Source: Bifidobacterium choerinum
Lineage (GTDB): Bacteria; Actinomycetota; Actinomycetes; Actinomycetales; Bifidobacteriaceae
Length of the DNA stretch: 64,000 bases
Assembly: GCF_000741135.1 (NCBI RefSeq)
Contig: NZ_JGYU01000001.1
Span: 186,001 to 250,000 of the forward strand
Direction of reading: 5' to 3'
Shown: positions 49,629 to 58,740 of the stretch, piece by piece
How positions within the stretch are numbered: the stretch's first letter is position 1
Layout of the letters: every line of letters starts with the position of its first letter
Position numbers and translations under genes: made by a program
Notes under the pieces: model-generated
Told to the model about the DNA's origin: nothing
Seen by the model: only the letters and a program-made list of their open reading frames with translations
Databases searched by the model: none

Positions 49629-52154
49629 GTGAAATACGGCCACTTCGACGACGCACGCAGGGAATACGTGATCGAAACCCCGGCGACGCCGCTCCCCTGG
49701 ATCAACTACCTCGGCAACGAGGACTTCTTCTCCCTCATCTCGAACACGGCCGGCGGCTACTCGTTCTACAAGGACGCGAAGCTGCGCCGCATCACGCGCT
49801 ACCGCTACAACGGCGTCCCCGCCGACGAGGGCGCGCGCAGCTTCTACCTGACGCTGATGGAGCCGGACGACGGCGCCGAGCCGGCCGCCGACGCCGCGCT
49901 CAGGCCGGCCGCCAGCTGGTCGCCGACCTTCCTGCCGCTCAAGACGCCGCTCGACTCCTACGAATGCCGCCACGGCATGGGCTACAGCGTCTTCCGAGCC
50001 TCCTACGCCGGCATCGACTCCGAACTGACCGCCTTCGTCCCGCTGCACACACCGGCCGAGATCAACAAGCTCACGTTGACGAACACGACCGACGCCGAAA
50101 AAATCGTCGACGCGACCGCATGCGTCGAATGGTGCCTGTGGAACGCCGTCGACGACGCGAGCAACTTCCAGCGCAACCTGTCGACCGGCGAGGTCGAGAT
50201 CGAACAGAGCGACGAGGCGACGCTGATCTACCACAAGACCGAGTTCAAGGAGCGCCGCAACCACTACGCGTTCTACTCGGTGAACGAGCCGACGGTCGGC
50301 TACGACACGGTGCGCGACGAATTCCTCGGCAAATTCAACGGATGGGACTCGCCGCAGGTCATCGCCGAAGGACGTGCCCACGACTCGGTCGCCTACGGAT
50401 GGTCGCCGATCGCCGCGCCGCGCGTGCGCGTGCGTCTCATGCCCGGGCAGAGCGCGTCGCTCGTGTTCATGCTCGGCTACATCGAGGTCGCCGACGACGA
50501 GAAATGGGAGGATCCGGACGATCCGGCGAAGGTCGGCATCATCAACAAGCGCCCGGCGCACGCGCTCTTCGCGCGCTTCGACACCGTCGAGAAGGTCGAC
50601 GCCGCGCTCGACGAGCTCAACGGATACTGGGCGTCGCTGCTCGACGGATTCCAGGTGAGGACCGGCGACGAGAAGCTCGACCGCATGGTCAACATCTGGA
50701 ACCAGTACCAGTGCATGGTCACGTTCAACCTGTCGCGCTCCGCCTCGTACTACGAATCCGGCATGGGACGCGGCATGGGCTTCCGCGACTCGAACCAGGA
50801 CCTGCTCGGCTTCGTGCATATGATCCCCGAACGCGCCAGGGGACGCATCATCGACATCGCCTCGACGCAGCTTCCCGACGGCTCGGCATGGCACCAGTAC
50901 CAGCCGCTGACGAAGCAGGGCAACGCCGACATCGGCGGCGGCTTCAACGACGACCCGCTGTGGCTCGTCGCATCCGTCTTCGCCTACCTCAACGAGACCG
51001 GCGACGACTCGATCCTGCGCACGCCGGCGCAGTTCGACAACAAGGAGGGCTCCGAACAGCCGCTGCTCGAGCATCTGCGCCGCTCCGTGCGCTTCACGAT
51101 GACGCACCGCGGCCCGCACGGACTGCCGCTCATCGGCCGCGCCGACTGGAACGACTGTCTCAACCTCAACTGTTTCTCGTCGACGCCGGGCGAAAGCTTC
51201 CAGACCGTCAAGAACAACGACACCGGCATCGCCGAATCGGTGTTCATCGCCGGCATGTTCGTGCTCTACGGCGAGCAGTACGCGCAGATCCTCGAACGCT
51301 TCGGCGAGGCCTGCGGCATGGACGGCGACGCCGTGCGCGCCGAGGTCGCCGACATGCGCGAAGCGATAGCGCAGGTGCGCGAGGCGACGCTCGACGCCGG
51401 CTGGGATGGCGCATGGTTCCGCCGCGCCTACGACGCGAACGGCAATCCGGTCGGCACGAGCGAGGACACCGAAGGACGCATCTACATCGAACCGCAGGGC
51501 ATGTGCGTGATGGCGGGCATCGGCGTCGACGACGGCCGCGCCGCGCAGGCGCTCGCCTCGACGAAGAAGCTGCTCACCTGCCGCTGGGGCACGGCGATCC
51601 TCGCGCCCGCCTATTCGACCTACCGCATCGAGCTCGGCGAGATCTCCTCGTATCCGCGCGGCTACAAGGAGAACGGCGGCATCTTCTGCCACAACAACCC
51701 GTGGATCTCGATCGCGAACGCGCTCATCGGCAACGACGACGAGGCCTTCGCCGTCTACACGCGCACCTGCCCGGCGTACACCGAGGAGTTCTCGCAGATC
51801 CACCGTACCGAGCCCTACGTCTACTGCCAGATGGTCGCAGGACCGGAATCGCACGCCCCCGGCGAGGGCAAGAACTCGTGGCTGACCGGCACCGCCGCAT
51901 GGACCTTCGTCGACGTCTCGCAGTACCTGCTCGGCGTGCGTCCGACCTTCGACGGCCTGCTGCTCGACCCGCACATGCCCGCCGACTTCACCGAGCTGCA
52001 CATCGAGCGCGCATGGCGCGGCACGCGCTACATCATCGACGTGACGCGCACCGGCGCGCCGTCGCTCACCGTCGATGGCAAGGCCGTCACGGGCAACGTC
52101 GTGCCGATCGCCGACCCGGGCACGAAGGAGGTCCACGTCGCGCTGACGATCTGA
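49629..52154 (+). CDS. Cellobiose phosphorylase, GH94 (841 aa)
   Basis: Inverting phosphorolysis of cellobiose to glucose 1-phosphate and glucose, saving ATP. The N-terminal beta-sandwich starts at KYGHFDDARREYVIETPATPLPWINYLGNEDFFSLIS, typical of the family. The (alpha/alpha)6 barrel has DWND at residues 506-509, the motif carrying the general acid, in GRADWNDCLNLNC. Length matches characterised cellobiose phosphorylases; no signal peptide, so cytoplasmic. Other GH94 specificities (laminaribiose, cellobionate) cannot be excluded. The start is GTG behind AAAGGA. No transporter is adjacent. Confidence 0.93.
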   Translation: MKYGHFDDARREYVIETPATPLPWINYLGNEDFFSLISNTAGGYSFYKDAKLRRITRYRYNGVPADEGARSFYLTLMEPDDGAEPAADAALRPAASWSPTFLPLKTPLDSYECRHGMGYSVFRASYAGIDSELTAFVPLHTPAEINKLTLTNTTDAEKIVDATACVEWCLWNAVDDASNFQRNLSTGEVEIEQSDEATLIYHKTEFKERRNHYAFYSVNEPTVGYDTVRDEFLGKFNGWDSPQVIAEGRAHDSVAYGWSPIAAPRVRVRLMPGQSASLVFMLGYIEVADDEKWEDPDDPAKVGIINKRPAHALFARFDTVEKVDAALDELNGYWASLLDGFQVRTGDEKLDRMVNIWNQYQCMVTFNLSRSASYYESGMGRGMGFRDSNQDLLGFVHMIPERARGRIIDIASTQLPDGSAWHQYQPLTKQGNADIGGGFNDDPLWLVASVFAYLNETGDDSILRTPAQFDNKEGSEQPLLEHLRRSVRFTMTHRGPHGLPLIGRADWNDCLNLNCFSSTPGESFQTVKNNDTGIAESVFIAGMFVLYGEQYAQILERFGEACGMDGDAVRAEVADMREAIAQVREATLDAGWDGAWFRRAYDANGNPVGTSEDTEGRIYIEPQGMCVMAGIGVDDGRAAQALASTKKLLTCRWGTAILAPAYSTYRIELGEISSYPRGYKENGGIFCHNNPWISIANALIGNDDEAFAVYTRTCPAYTEEFSQIHRTEPYVYCQMVAGPESHAPGEGKNSWLTGTAAWTFVDVSQYLLGVRPTFDGLLLDPHMPADFTELHIERAWRGTRYIIDVTRTGAPSLTVDGKAVTGNVVPIADPGTKEVHVALTI

Positions 52155-52257
52155 CCTCTTTCCCTCCTTTCCCTCCCCGCGCACATGACCGATGGCCCGC
52201 GGTCCGCCTCCCCGGATCGCAGGCCATCCGCGTACGCGCGCAGTCATGCGGCAGTTT

Positions 52258-52403
52258 GCGAACACCCCCGACATGAACCGCACCCGACACGTTCGCCAGA
52301 CACCGCCTCCGCGAACACCCCCGACATGAACCGCACCCGACACGTTCGCCACGGGGTGCGGCAGCGAACTCCATTGACGCGAACCGCACCCCATGCGGTC
52401 GCC
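52258..52403. repeat. 53-bp tandem repeat, three copies
   Basis: Copies start at 52258, 52311 and 52364, exactly 53 bp apart. The first 41 bp of copies one and two are identical; copy three is diverged. Each copy is bounded by GCGAAC and GTTCGC (or GGTCGC), an inverted pair. It lies between the GH94 gene and the tRNA operon; the gap has no gene. Confidence 0.85.
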
Positions 52404-52442
52404 CCCGCTGGAGCGGCCGAACGTCGCATCCGCATACAATGC

Positions 52443-52479
52443 GAGAACCCCTCCGCATCATCGATGCGGAGGGGTTCTC
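52443..52479 (-). terminator. 17-bp perfect hairpin after the tRNA operon
   Basis: GAGAACCCCTCCGCATC (52443-52459) pairs with 52463-52479 around a three-base loop. It begins three bases past the end of tRNA-Phe. No T tract. Confidence 0.75.
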
Positions 52480-52482
52480 CAG

Positions 52483-52558
52483 TGGTGGCTCCGAGCGGCG
52501 TCGATCCGCTGACCTAACGATTTTCAGTCGTTCGCTCTACCAACTGAGCTACAGAGCC
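52483..52558 (-). tRNA. tRNA-Phe (anticodon GAA)
   Basis: A 76-nt cloverleaf on the minus strand: acceptor GGCTCTG pairs with CGGAGCC, anticodon loop CTGAAAA, and the CCA end is encoded. The T loop starts ATCGACG rather than the usual TTCGA/TTCAA, which is slightly unusual. Last gene of the three-tRNA operon. Confidence 0.95.
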
Positions 52559-52593
52559 ATGAACTCTACCGGACCGAAGTCCTGTAGATTTCG

Positions 52594-52667
52594 CGACCAC
52601 GACCGGACTTGAACCGGCGACCTCCGCCGTGACAGGGCGGCGCTCTAACCAACTGAGCTACGCGGCC
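52594..52667 (-). tRNA. tRNA-Asp (anticodon GTC), copy 2
   Basis: A 74-nt body with acceptor GGCCGCG/CGTGGTC, anticodon loop CTGTCAC and discriminator G. The next three bases are CGA, so CCA is added after transcription. The acceptor stem contains two G-U pairs. It matches the upstream copy except in the acceptor and T stems. Confidence 0.95.
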
Positions 52668-52703
52668 TTGAATCATGAAGAGGAAACCCTCTCTCTGACC
52701 AAG

Positions 52704-52777
52704 CGACCCCGGCCGGACTTGAACCGGTGACCTCCGCCGTGACAGGGCGGCGCTCTAACCAACTGAGCTACGGGGCC
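52704..52777 (-). tRNA. tRNA-Asp (anticodon GTC), copy 1
   Basis: A 74-nt body with acceptor GGCCCCG/CGGGGTC, anticodon loop CTGTCAC and discriminator G; CCA is not encoded. First gene of the operon Asp-Asp-Phe. Confidence 0.95.
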
Positions 52778-52819
52778 GTGTTCTTCGCAGTGAGAAGCTC
52801 ACCGCGACAACAGATGTAT

Positions 52820-52847
52820 ATATTACCGAAATGACACCAGAGCGCAA
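52820..52847 (-). promoter_or_regulatory. Promoter of the Asp-Asp-Phe tRNA operon
   Basis: TTGCGC (52842-52847) and TAATAT (52820-52825) on the minus strand, 16 bp apart. About 42 bp separate the -10 from the first tRNA. Confidence 0.6.
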
Positions 52848-52849
52848 CT

Positions 52850-52887
52850 CACGGCGTGTCGCCCGATATCGCAAGGCTCACGCCGTG
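52850..52887 (-). terminator. Hairpin terminator after the DUF4190 gene
   Basis: CACGGCGTG (52850-52858) pairs with CACGCCGTG (52879-52887), 11 bp past the stop and just upstream of the tRNA promoter. Confidence 0.55.
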
Positions 52888-52898
52888 GATCGCGGGAC

Positions 52899-53582
52899 TC
52901 ACATCGCGAGTTCGTAGACGATCTTCGAAGCCGTGGCGTCCGGCAGGCGCGAGGCCATGTCGTCGTTCTCGAACGCGGTCTCGTCGCCGTGCGGGAAGTC
53001 GTCGTAGTAGTCGTAGTCCGTCGACGTGCATTCGTTGTTGATGCACACCTGCAGATCGTCGCCGTTCTCGACGACCTTGACGTCCATCGCGTTGACGGCC
53101 CACACGAGGATCGCGATGCCCACGATCGACAGCACGGTGAGGACGGCGCCGATGATCGTGCCGGCGATCGCCATGCCGCGGCTCTTCTCGCCGGTGCGCC
53201 TGATGCGCACGAGCGCGATGATCGAGATGATGAGGCCCGCGATCGGCATCAGGAACGAGAGGATGAAGCCGATGATGCACAGCGCGCTCCAGCGTGCGCC
53301 CGGATCGGTCTCGCCGCCCGCATAGTACTGCGGCGCGCCCGGATACGGCGTGGACGGCCCCGTGTAGGCGCCGCCCGGCGCGCCGTAGAAGCCCTGCGGC
53401 AGCGGCTGCGGCGCCTGATAGGCCGGCTGCTGCTGCTCGCCGTACGCCGGCTGCGGGGCGCCGTACGATTCCTGTCCTGCGGCGTAGCCGTTCTGCGGCG
53501 CCGCGGCGTTGTCATAGCCGCCCTGCTGCGCGTAGTCCATCGGCTGCGGGGCGTCGTTGTGCTGAGAATAGTCTTCGTTCAT
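52899..53582 (-). CDS. DUF4190-type membrane protein with Pro/Gln/Tyr-rich N-terminus (227 aa)
   Basis: The first 95 residues are low-complexity (Gln, Tyr, Pro, Gly, Ala), as in many actinobacterial DUF4190 proteins. Two helices (about residues 100-125 and 138-165) around RIRRTGEKSRGMAIAGTIIG form the DUF4190 core. The remaining 60 residues are outside and acidic, with a Cys pair spaced for a disulfide (CINNEC). Function unknown. TAGAGT lies seven bases before the ATG at 53582, with no clear Shine-Dalgarno, so a leaderless mRNA is likely. Confidence 0.82.
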   Translation of the reverse strand: MNEDYSQHNDAPQPMDYAQQGGYDNAAAPQNGYAAGQESYGAPQPAYGEQQQPAYQAPQPLPQGFYGAPGGAYTGPSTPYPGAPQYYAGGETDPGARWSALCIIGFILSFLMPIAGLIISIIALVRIRRTGEKSRGMAIAGTIIGAVLTVLSIVGIAILVWAVNAMDVKVVENGDDLQVCINNECTSTDYDYYDDFPHGDETAFENDDMASRLPDATASKIVYELAM

Positions 53583-53589
53583 GCGACCC

Positions 53590-53595
53590 ACTCTA
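53590..53595 (-). promoter_or_regulatory. -10-like box seven bases before the DUF4190 gene
   Basis: TAGAGT on the minus strand, seven bases, then ATG at 53582. Candidate leaderless start. Confidence 0.45.
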
Positions 53596-53784
53596 GCGAA
53601 TCCGACCGCCGAACGCGACGCCCGCTCCACTGGGTAGGCATCGGTGTGGACCCCGTGCGGATCGGCGGCGCGGATTATTCGGTGCAGCCGTGAGAATACT
53701 CGCCCCCGCTCGCGCCGTGCGACTCGTACCGTGGAAGCAGCGGACATCGTGAGCCGTACCGACGAATGAAAGGAAGAGGCAATC

Positions 53785-54189
53785 ATGGCGAACAAGACCA
53801 CGGCAGTCGATCCGACGAAGTATCCCGACGAGCTGAGCGACACCGAGCTCGACGAGCTGCATGATCCGGACGACAATCCCGACGAGGCGGACGTCGACGC
53901 CTCGAAGCACAACGTGAACATCGCCGCCGTCATCTGCGGCATCGTCTGCGGCGTGCTGCTCATCGGCGCGATCTGCTGGCTCGTCGCGCGCAATCGCGAG
54001 CATCGCGAGGCGCATGAGCTGCGTCGCGACTTCGAGGAGCTCAGACGCAACGTGAAGCGCGTGCCGGAGCTCGTCTCCGAGAACGAGGACGTGCGCAAGG
54101 CCGTCAAGACGATCTCGACGCATGTGCGCGACATGCGCGACGACGCGCAGGACGCCTTCGGCCGCGCGCACGATGCGCTGCGCCGCTGA
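53785..54189 (+). CDS. Single-span membrane protein with a helical tail, unknown function (134 aa)
   Basis: An acidic N-terminus of about 43 residues, one helix (about 45-67), then a charged helical tail with heptad spacing (LRRDFEELRRNVKRVPELV). No enzyme motif. AGGAAGAGG lies before the ATG. It stands alone between two minus-strand genes and ends at a strong hairpin. It may be a small scaffold or envelope protein; nothing in the context says which. Confidence 0.75.
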   Translation: MANKTTAVDPTKYPDELSDTELDELHDPDDNPDEADVDASKHNVNIAAVICGIVCGVLLIGAICWLVARNREHREAHELRRDFEELRRNVKRVPELVSENEDVRKAVKTISTHVRDMRDDAQDAFGRAHDALRR

Positions 54190-54213
54190 GCGCAACGCGG
54201 CAGCGACCCATGC

Positions 54214-54256
54214 GGCAGGGGCCGGAGCGACATGATCCGTCGTTCCGGCCCCTGCC
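54214..54256 (+). terminator. Hairpin terminator after the small membrane protein
   Basis: GGCAGGGGCCGGA (54214-54226) pairs with TCCGGCCCCTGCC (54244-54256), with further CGA/TCG pairing inside. It can serve the convergent DUF2130 gene as well. Confidence 0.7.
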
Positions 54257-54280
54257 GTCATCGCCGGCCGCCGCGGGGCG

Positions 54281-55981
54281 TCACCCGACGTCCGCGTCGT
54301 CGGCGGCGTCGTCGACGACCTGCGCCTCGACCTCGTCCGTGATGCGCACGTGCCGTCCGCGCCCCTCGTTCGCCGCCTTCGCCTCGCGCGCGTCGGCGAA
54401 CTTCTCGCGCATCGTCGGGTTGCCCCAGGTGAGCTTGCGGATCGTCAGGTCCTGCGCCTTGTTGTTCGCCAGTTCGAGCTGGCGTTCCGAGCCGGCGAGT
54501 TCGTCGCGCGTCTTCTGCAGCTCCCGAATCGCGTTGTCGATGCGCTTGATCGCCTCCTGGTAGTGCCGCGCCGCCAGATCGAAGTTCTTGCCGAAGCGGT
54601 CGCGGAAGTCGTTGAGCTTGTCCTCGAATCCGGTCACGTCGACGTTCTGCCGGCGCATCTGCTCGACCTCGCGGCGCAGGTCCACCGATTTGCGCGCCGC
54701 GTTGCGCAGCAGCGTGATCAACGGAATGAAGAACTGCGGGCGGATGACGTACATCTTGTCGCACTCGTACGAGACGTCGACGATGCCGGCGTTGTAGAGC
54801 TCGCTGTCCGCCTCGAGCATGCTGACGAGCACCGCGTATTCGCAGCCCTTCTCCTTCCTGTCCTTGTCGAGCTCCTTGAAGAAGTCCGCGTTCTTGTGCT
54901 TCTTCTCGGTCGACTCCATCTCGTTCTTCATCTCGAACATGATCGAGATGTACTCGTCGCCGTCCTCGTCGTAGTCACGGAAGATGAAGTCGCCCTTGCT
55001 GCCGGTGCGTGCGTCGTTGTCCTTGTCGAAGTACGCACCCGGGAACAGGCCCATGCGCACCTTGTTGAACTCGTTCATGCAGTGCTGTTCGAGCGATTCG
55101 CCGACCATCTTCGTCGACTGCCGCGTCTTGAAGTCCTTGAGCCGTTCGATCTCGTCGTCGCGCAGTGCGAGCTCCTTGCGGTGCTGTTCCTCGCTCATCC
55201 GCAGCTGCGACTCGTACTTGTCGGTGATCGACTGCTTGTCGAGCTCGCGCTTGTACTGCTCCTGCTCGAGCGAATGCCTGAGGTCGTCGCGTTCCTTCTC
55301 GGCTTCGGCGACCGCCTCGCGCACCTCGAGCTGCTTGTGCACGTCGGCCTGTTCGATCTTCGCGTTGAGCGCGGCGATGCGCGCCTCGTAATCCGACGTC
55401 GCCTTGAGCATTGCGGCGTCGCGGCGAGCGTCCTCCTGCTGGCGTGCCGCCTCGAGCTGCGCCTTGAGCGCGTCCGTTTCGGCCTGATGCTTGATCCTCG
55501 ACTGCTCGAGTGCCGCCTCCTTGTCGTCCTTGGCCTGCTGCGCGTCGCGTTCGATGCGTTCCTTGAGCGCGGCGATCGTCGCCTTGTCGTCCGCCTCCTG
55601 ACGCGTGTGCTCGCCGCGCAGCTGTTCGAGCGCGGCGTCGCGTTCGGCCGTCGATTCGCGCTGCGCCGACTCGAGCTGCGCCTTGAGTTCCTTGATCTGA
55701 CCGTCCTTCTCGAGTTTCATATGCTCGATCCGGGCGGTGAGCTGCGCCTTGAGCGCGTCCGTTTCGGCCTCGTGCTTCGTGCGCATCTGGTCGAGTTCGG
55801 CCTGCGCCTCGCTGCGCGCCTGCTTGAGTTCCGCGTCGGCCTGCTGCCTGATGAGCGTGCTGCGCTTGTCGACCTCCTCGTCAATCGCGGCGCCGCGCAC
55901 CTGCTGCAGGATGTCGGCGTAGTCGTCCTCGTCGATCGCGAACTGCGTGTGGCAGTGCGGACAGATGATCGTATGGTCCAT
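54281..55981 (-). CDS. DUF2130 coiled-coil protein with a PD-(D/E)XK-like core (566 aa)
   Basis: Starts with a short zinc-ribbon piece (CPHC at residues 8-11), then about 270 residues of very regular coiled coil made of near-repeats ([13 protein letters not shown] and [13 protein letters not shown]). From about residue 300 comes the DUF2130 domain: [42 protein letters not shown] (a D...ExK pattern like restriction-type nucleases) and [11 protein letters not shown]. RmuC has a similar coiled-coil plus nuclease plan, but the sequences differ. A role in DNA repair, recombination or defence is plausible; activity is unproven. AGAGGGA precedes the ATG. Confidence 0.85.
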   Translation of the reverse strand: MDHTIICPHCHTQFAIDEDDYADILQQVRGAAIDEEVDKRSTLIRQQADAELKQARSEAQAELDQMRTKHEAETDALKAQLTARIEHMKLEKDGQIKELKAQLESAQRESTAERDAALEQLRGEHTRQEADDKATIAALKERIERDAQQAKDDKEAALEQSRIKHQAETDALKAQLEAARQQEDARRDAAMLKATSDYEARIAALNAKIEQADVHKQLEVREAVAEAEKERDDLRHSLEQEQYKRELDKQSITDKYESQLRMSEEQHRKELALRDDEIERLKDFKTRQSTKMVGESLEQHCMNEFNKVRMGLFPGAYFDKDNDARTGSKGDFIFRDYDEDGDEYISIMFEMKNEMESTEKKHKNADFFKELDKDRKEKGCEYAVLVSMLEADSELYNAGIVDVSYECDKMYVIRPQFFIPLITLLRNAARKSVDLRREVEQMRRQNVDVTGFEDKLNDFRDRFGKNFDLAARHYQEAIKRIDNAIRELQKTRDELAGSERQLELANNKAQDLTIRKLTWGNPTMREKFADAREAKAANEGRGRHVRITDEVEAQVVDDAADDADVG

Positions 55982-56059
55982 CGTTTCCCTCTCTGATGGT
56001 TCGTTGCCGTTGTCGTCGATGCTGATGGCGCCGCCGGCATGACGGCGCCATCGGGGGTC

Positions 56060-57751
56060 CTACTTCGTCTTCGGCGGGCAGCCGCCGTCCTGGCACACCA
56101 TCGTCTCGTTGTTGTCGTAGTCCAACCACGTCGAGTCCGGCTGCACCTTGTAATAGGCGACCTGCTCGCTCGGCGCCGGCGCGAAGGGCACGAGCTTCTT
56201 GTTCTCCGTCGCCGAATCATAGACGAAGGGATTGCGTGGATGGGTGCCGTCGGCGCTCGCCGTCGTCTCGTCGTAGAGCGACGGGTCGCGGATCAGCAGA
56301 TACGGCCGCGTCGCGTCCGGCTCCTTCACGTCGCCGTCCTTCGCCCGCACGAAGTATCCGTCGGTTTCGAGTTTCTTGATGTCGGCGCCGGCCGGCACGA
56401 CGACGAGGAAGTCGCCCATCCGGTATTCGAGGCCGCTGCTGGTGAAATCCCCGTCGGGGTACTCGGACGTCGGCGTGCCGTGGTCGCACCACGACCCTGC
56501 GCCACCCATCTGCCGGGTACCGCACCATGGCGCGTACGCGAAGGAGTCGTAGATCTCGAAGGCTCCGCTGTCGCCGGCGATCAACGAATGCATCATGCTC
56601 TGCGAATACTGAGTATTGATCGGATCGCACATGCCGACGCCCTGCGAGAACGGGCAGGCGCCCAGACCGAACTGCGCGTCGGTCCTGCCCTGGATCTGCA
56701 CGCTGCGCACGTAGTCGACGGCGGGGCCGTTCTGCTGGTCCTCGACGAGCGTGATGCAGTCGCCGCCGTCGGTGCACCAGTCGCCGAGCAGGATGCGCAG
56801 ATCGTCGTAGGAGTGGAATTCGTTGCCGGCGGATTCGTCGTGGTCGACGAGCATCGCCTGCTTGACCTCGTCCGGCGTCGCGCCGTAGTACAGCGTCACG
56901 TCCGTCTCGTCGCTCGTCGCGCCGATGCCCGGGTCGGCGTCGGCGATCTTGCCGGTCATCGCCTTGTCGGCCATCATCGGCGTCAACGTGACGTCGTAGC
57001 CCTTCGATTCGAGCCGCTGCTTCGCCTTGTCCTTGTCCATGCCGGCGATCTCAAACGGGATGCCCTTCGTCGAGCCGCTGCCGACGGCGAGCGCGATCTG
57101 CCGGTCGCCGCCCTTGCCGACGACCGGATGGTCCTCCTGCGGCATCGTCGCGATGACCTTGCCGTCCTGCTCGGACGGCACCTCGACGGTCACGACCCGG
57201 ACGCCCATGTCGCGTACCCGGTCGATGGCCTTGTCCTCGTCCAGTCCGACGGTGCCCTTCGGCACGCCCGGTCCGAGCGATTCGACGACCGTCACCGTCT
57301 CGTCGCGGTCGATGCGTTCGCCCGGCGTATGGCCGTCGAGCCGCAGGTAGTCGCCCTTTTTGGCGGCGCCGTACGCCTTCGTCCGCTTCACATGGATGCC
57401 GCTGCCCTCGAGCTTGGCGGCGACGTCGTCGGCCTTCGCCGAGGCTTCGAACTGCGGGATCTGCCGCTCGCTCCATGCGCCGAACCCCTTCGTGACGATG
57501 CCGGCGGCGACCACCGCGATGACGGCCACGGCGGCCACGATCATGATGATGAGCCTGCGGCGCGCGCGATCGGCCACCGTTGCGACTGTCGCAGCGCCCG
57601 CGGCGCCTACGACCGTCGGAGCGCCCGGCGCCGGCGGAACCGCAGTCCCCGGCGCGTCGTTCGGCGTTCCGGATGCCGCCGGCGCGCCGCAGTTCGTGCA
57701 GAACATGGCTCCCGGTTTGAGCGGCCGGCCGCATCGTGTGCAGTATCGCAT
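56060..57751 (-). CDS. Zinc-ribbon, single-span membrane protein with PASTA-like repeats (563 aa)
   Basis: C4, C7, C18 and C21 form a cytoplasmic zinc ribbon, followed by a Pro/Ala linker and one helix (about residues 67-88). Outside, three segments of 60-70 residues each have the pattern of PASTA or related domains (VPKGTVGLDEDKAIDRVRDMGVRVV, then a second starting GIPFEIAGMDKDKAKQRLESKGYDV). The last 220 residues form a compact Cys-rich domain (WCTDGGDCITL, GACPFSQGVGMCDP, APWCGTRQ, SWCDHG, VCQDGGC), probably disulfide-bonded. No family known to me has this full set. Possible cell-wall sensor. GAGAGGGG precedes the ATG. Confidence 0.8.
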   Translation of the reverse strand: MRYCTRCGRPLKPGAMFCTNCGAPAASGTPNDAPGTAVPPAPGAPTVVGAAGAATVATVADRARRRLIIMIVAAVAVIAVVAAGIVTKGFGAWSERQIPQFEASAKADDVAAKLEGSGIHVKRTKAYGAAKKGDYLRLDGHTPGERIDRDETVTVVESLGPGVPKGTVGLDEDKAIDRVRDMGVRVVTVEVPSEQDGKVIATMPQEDHPVVGKGGDRQIALAVGSGSTKGIPFEIAGMDKDKAKQRLESKGYDVTLTPMMADKAMTGKIADADPGIGATSDETDVTLYYGATPDEVKQAMLVDHDESAGNEFHSYDDLRILLGDWCTDGGDCITLVEDQQNGPAVDYVRSVQIQGRTDAQFGLGACPFSQGVGMCDPINTQYSQSMMHSLIAGDSGAFEIYDSFAYAPWCGTRQMGGAGSWCDHGTPTSEYPDGDFTSSGLEYRMGDFLVVVPAGADIKKLETDGYFVRAKDGDVKEPDATRPYLLIRDPSLYDETTASADGTHPRNPFVYDSATENKKLVPFAPAPSEQVAYYKVQPDSTWLDYDNNETMVCQDGGCPPKTK

Positions 57752-57830
57752 CGTGTTCCCCTCTCCCGTGTTGCTCCCGTGTTTCCGGATTGAATCGGAT
57801 GCGTGGTTCCATCGTAGTATCCGGCCGGCG

Positions 57831-58730
57831 TCATTCGCCGAGCGCCGTGCGGATTCTCGCCGCCGCGTACTGCGCGCCTTCGTCGAAGCTGCCGTTCGAC
57901 CGGTACAGGCCGTGCGCGTCGCCGTGGCCGCCGAGCTGGCATGCGAAGTCGTCGGCGTTGCAGTAGCTGACGATCCTCCCCTGCACCGCGCGCAGGTCGT
58001 CCTTGCCGCGCGCGCCGAGGATGCCGTCGGTCGCGCGGTCGTAGCTGCCGGCGCCGTAGTCGGCGGAGCCGTCGAAGCGCGGGTCGCCGAACAGTTCGAC
58101 GGCGGCGATGTCCGCGAGCGCATGTTCGCTCAGCCGCTGCCCGTCGTCCTTGTTGAAGCGCGCCTGCGGGTCGCTCAGCGCGTCGCCGACGACCATCGCG
58201 CCCTGCGAGTAGCCGAGCAGCACCGTCTTGACGCCGGGGCAGGTACGGGCCTGCGTGTTGAGCGTCTTGACGAGCATGTTGACGCCGCGCGCCCCGCTGC
58301 CGTTGCGCCATGACGCCGGATAGTCGAGCTCGTCGATCGCCGCGCGTCCGCCGATGGCCTCGTCGATCATCCGCGCGAGTTCGTGCAATGAATTGTTGCC
58401 GACAGGTTCGAGCGTGCCGCGCACGATGATGATCCGCACGTCCTTGTCCGCCGGGCACGACGTGTCCACGGCGCCGTCCCAGTGGTCGGGGCCGTTGAAC
58501 AGCATGTCCCCGCCGGCATGCTCGTCGTCGCCGGAATCCTTGCCGGCGTCCGTCGTCGGCGACGGCGCGGCGGCGGATGTGCCCGGCGTCTCCGACGGCT
58601 GCGGCGACGGACCGTCCGATGAGCCGCATCCGGCGGCCGGGAACGTCAATGCGCAGACGAGCGCCGCCGCAACCGCCGCATATCCGATCCGCGCGCGCCG
58701 ATGGCCGCGCCTGCGTTGCCCGTGCCGCAT
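57831..58730 (-). CDS. Cutinase-type serine esterase lipoprotein (299 aa)
   Basis: An Arg-rich start, hydrophobic core and PAAGC lipobox (C35) give a surface lipoprotein. A Ser/Pro/Thr linker of 40 residues precedes the alpha/beta-hydrolase domain of the cutinase family: IIIVRGTLEPVGNN near residue 100, GYSQGAMVV with the nucleophile S175, YCNADDFAC with the likely catalytic Asp260 or 261, and His273 in GGHGDAHGLY. Substrate unknown; esters of wall-associated lipids are possible. It follows the zinc-ribbon gene upstream by 10 bp, with a weak ribosome site. Confidence 0.88.
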   Translation of the reverse strand: MRHGQRRRGHRRARIGYAAVAAALVCALTFPAAGCGSSDGPSPQPSETPGTSAAAPSPTTDAGKDSGDDEHAGGDMLFNGPDHWDGAVDTSCPADKDVRIIIVRGTLEPVGNNSLHELARMIDEAIGGRAAIDELDYPASWRNGSGARGVNMLVKTLNTQARTCPGVKTVLLGYSQGAMVVGDALSDPQARFNKDDGQRLSEHALADIAAVELFGDPRFDGSADYGAGSYDRATDGILGARGKDDLRAVQGRIVSYCNADDFACQLGGHGDAHGLYRSNGSFDEGAQYAAARIRTALGE

Positions 58731-58740
58731 GCCCGTCCGC

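Noticed and set aside
48930..52439. Minus-strand open frame of 1169 codons
   Set aside because: Opposite the GH94 phosphorylase and GT2 genes; shadow frame without motifs or ribosome site.
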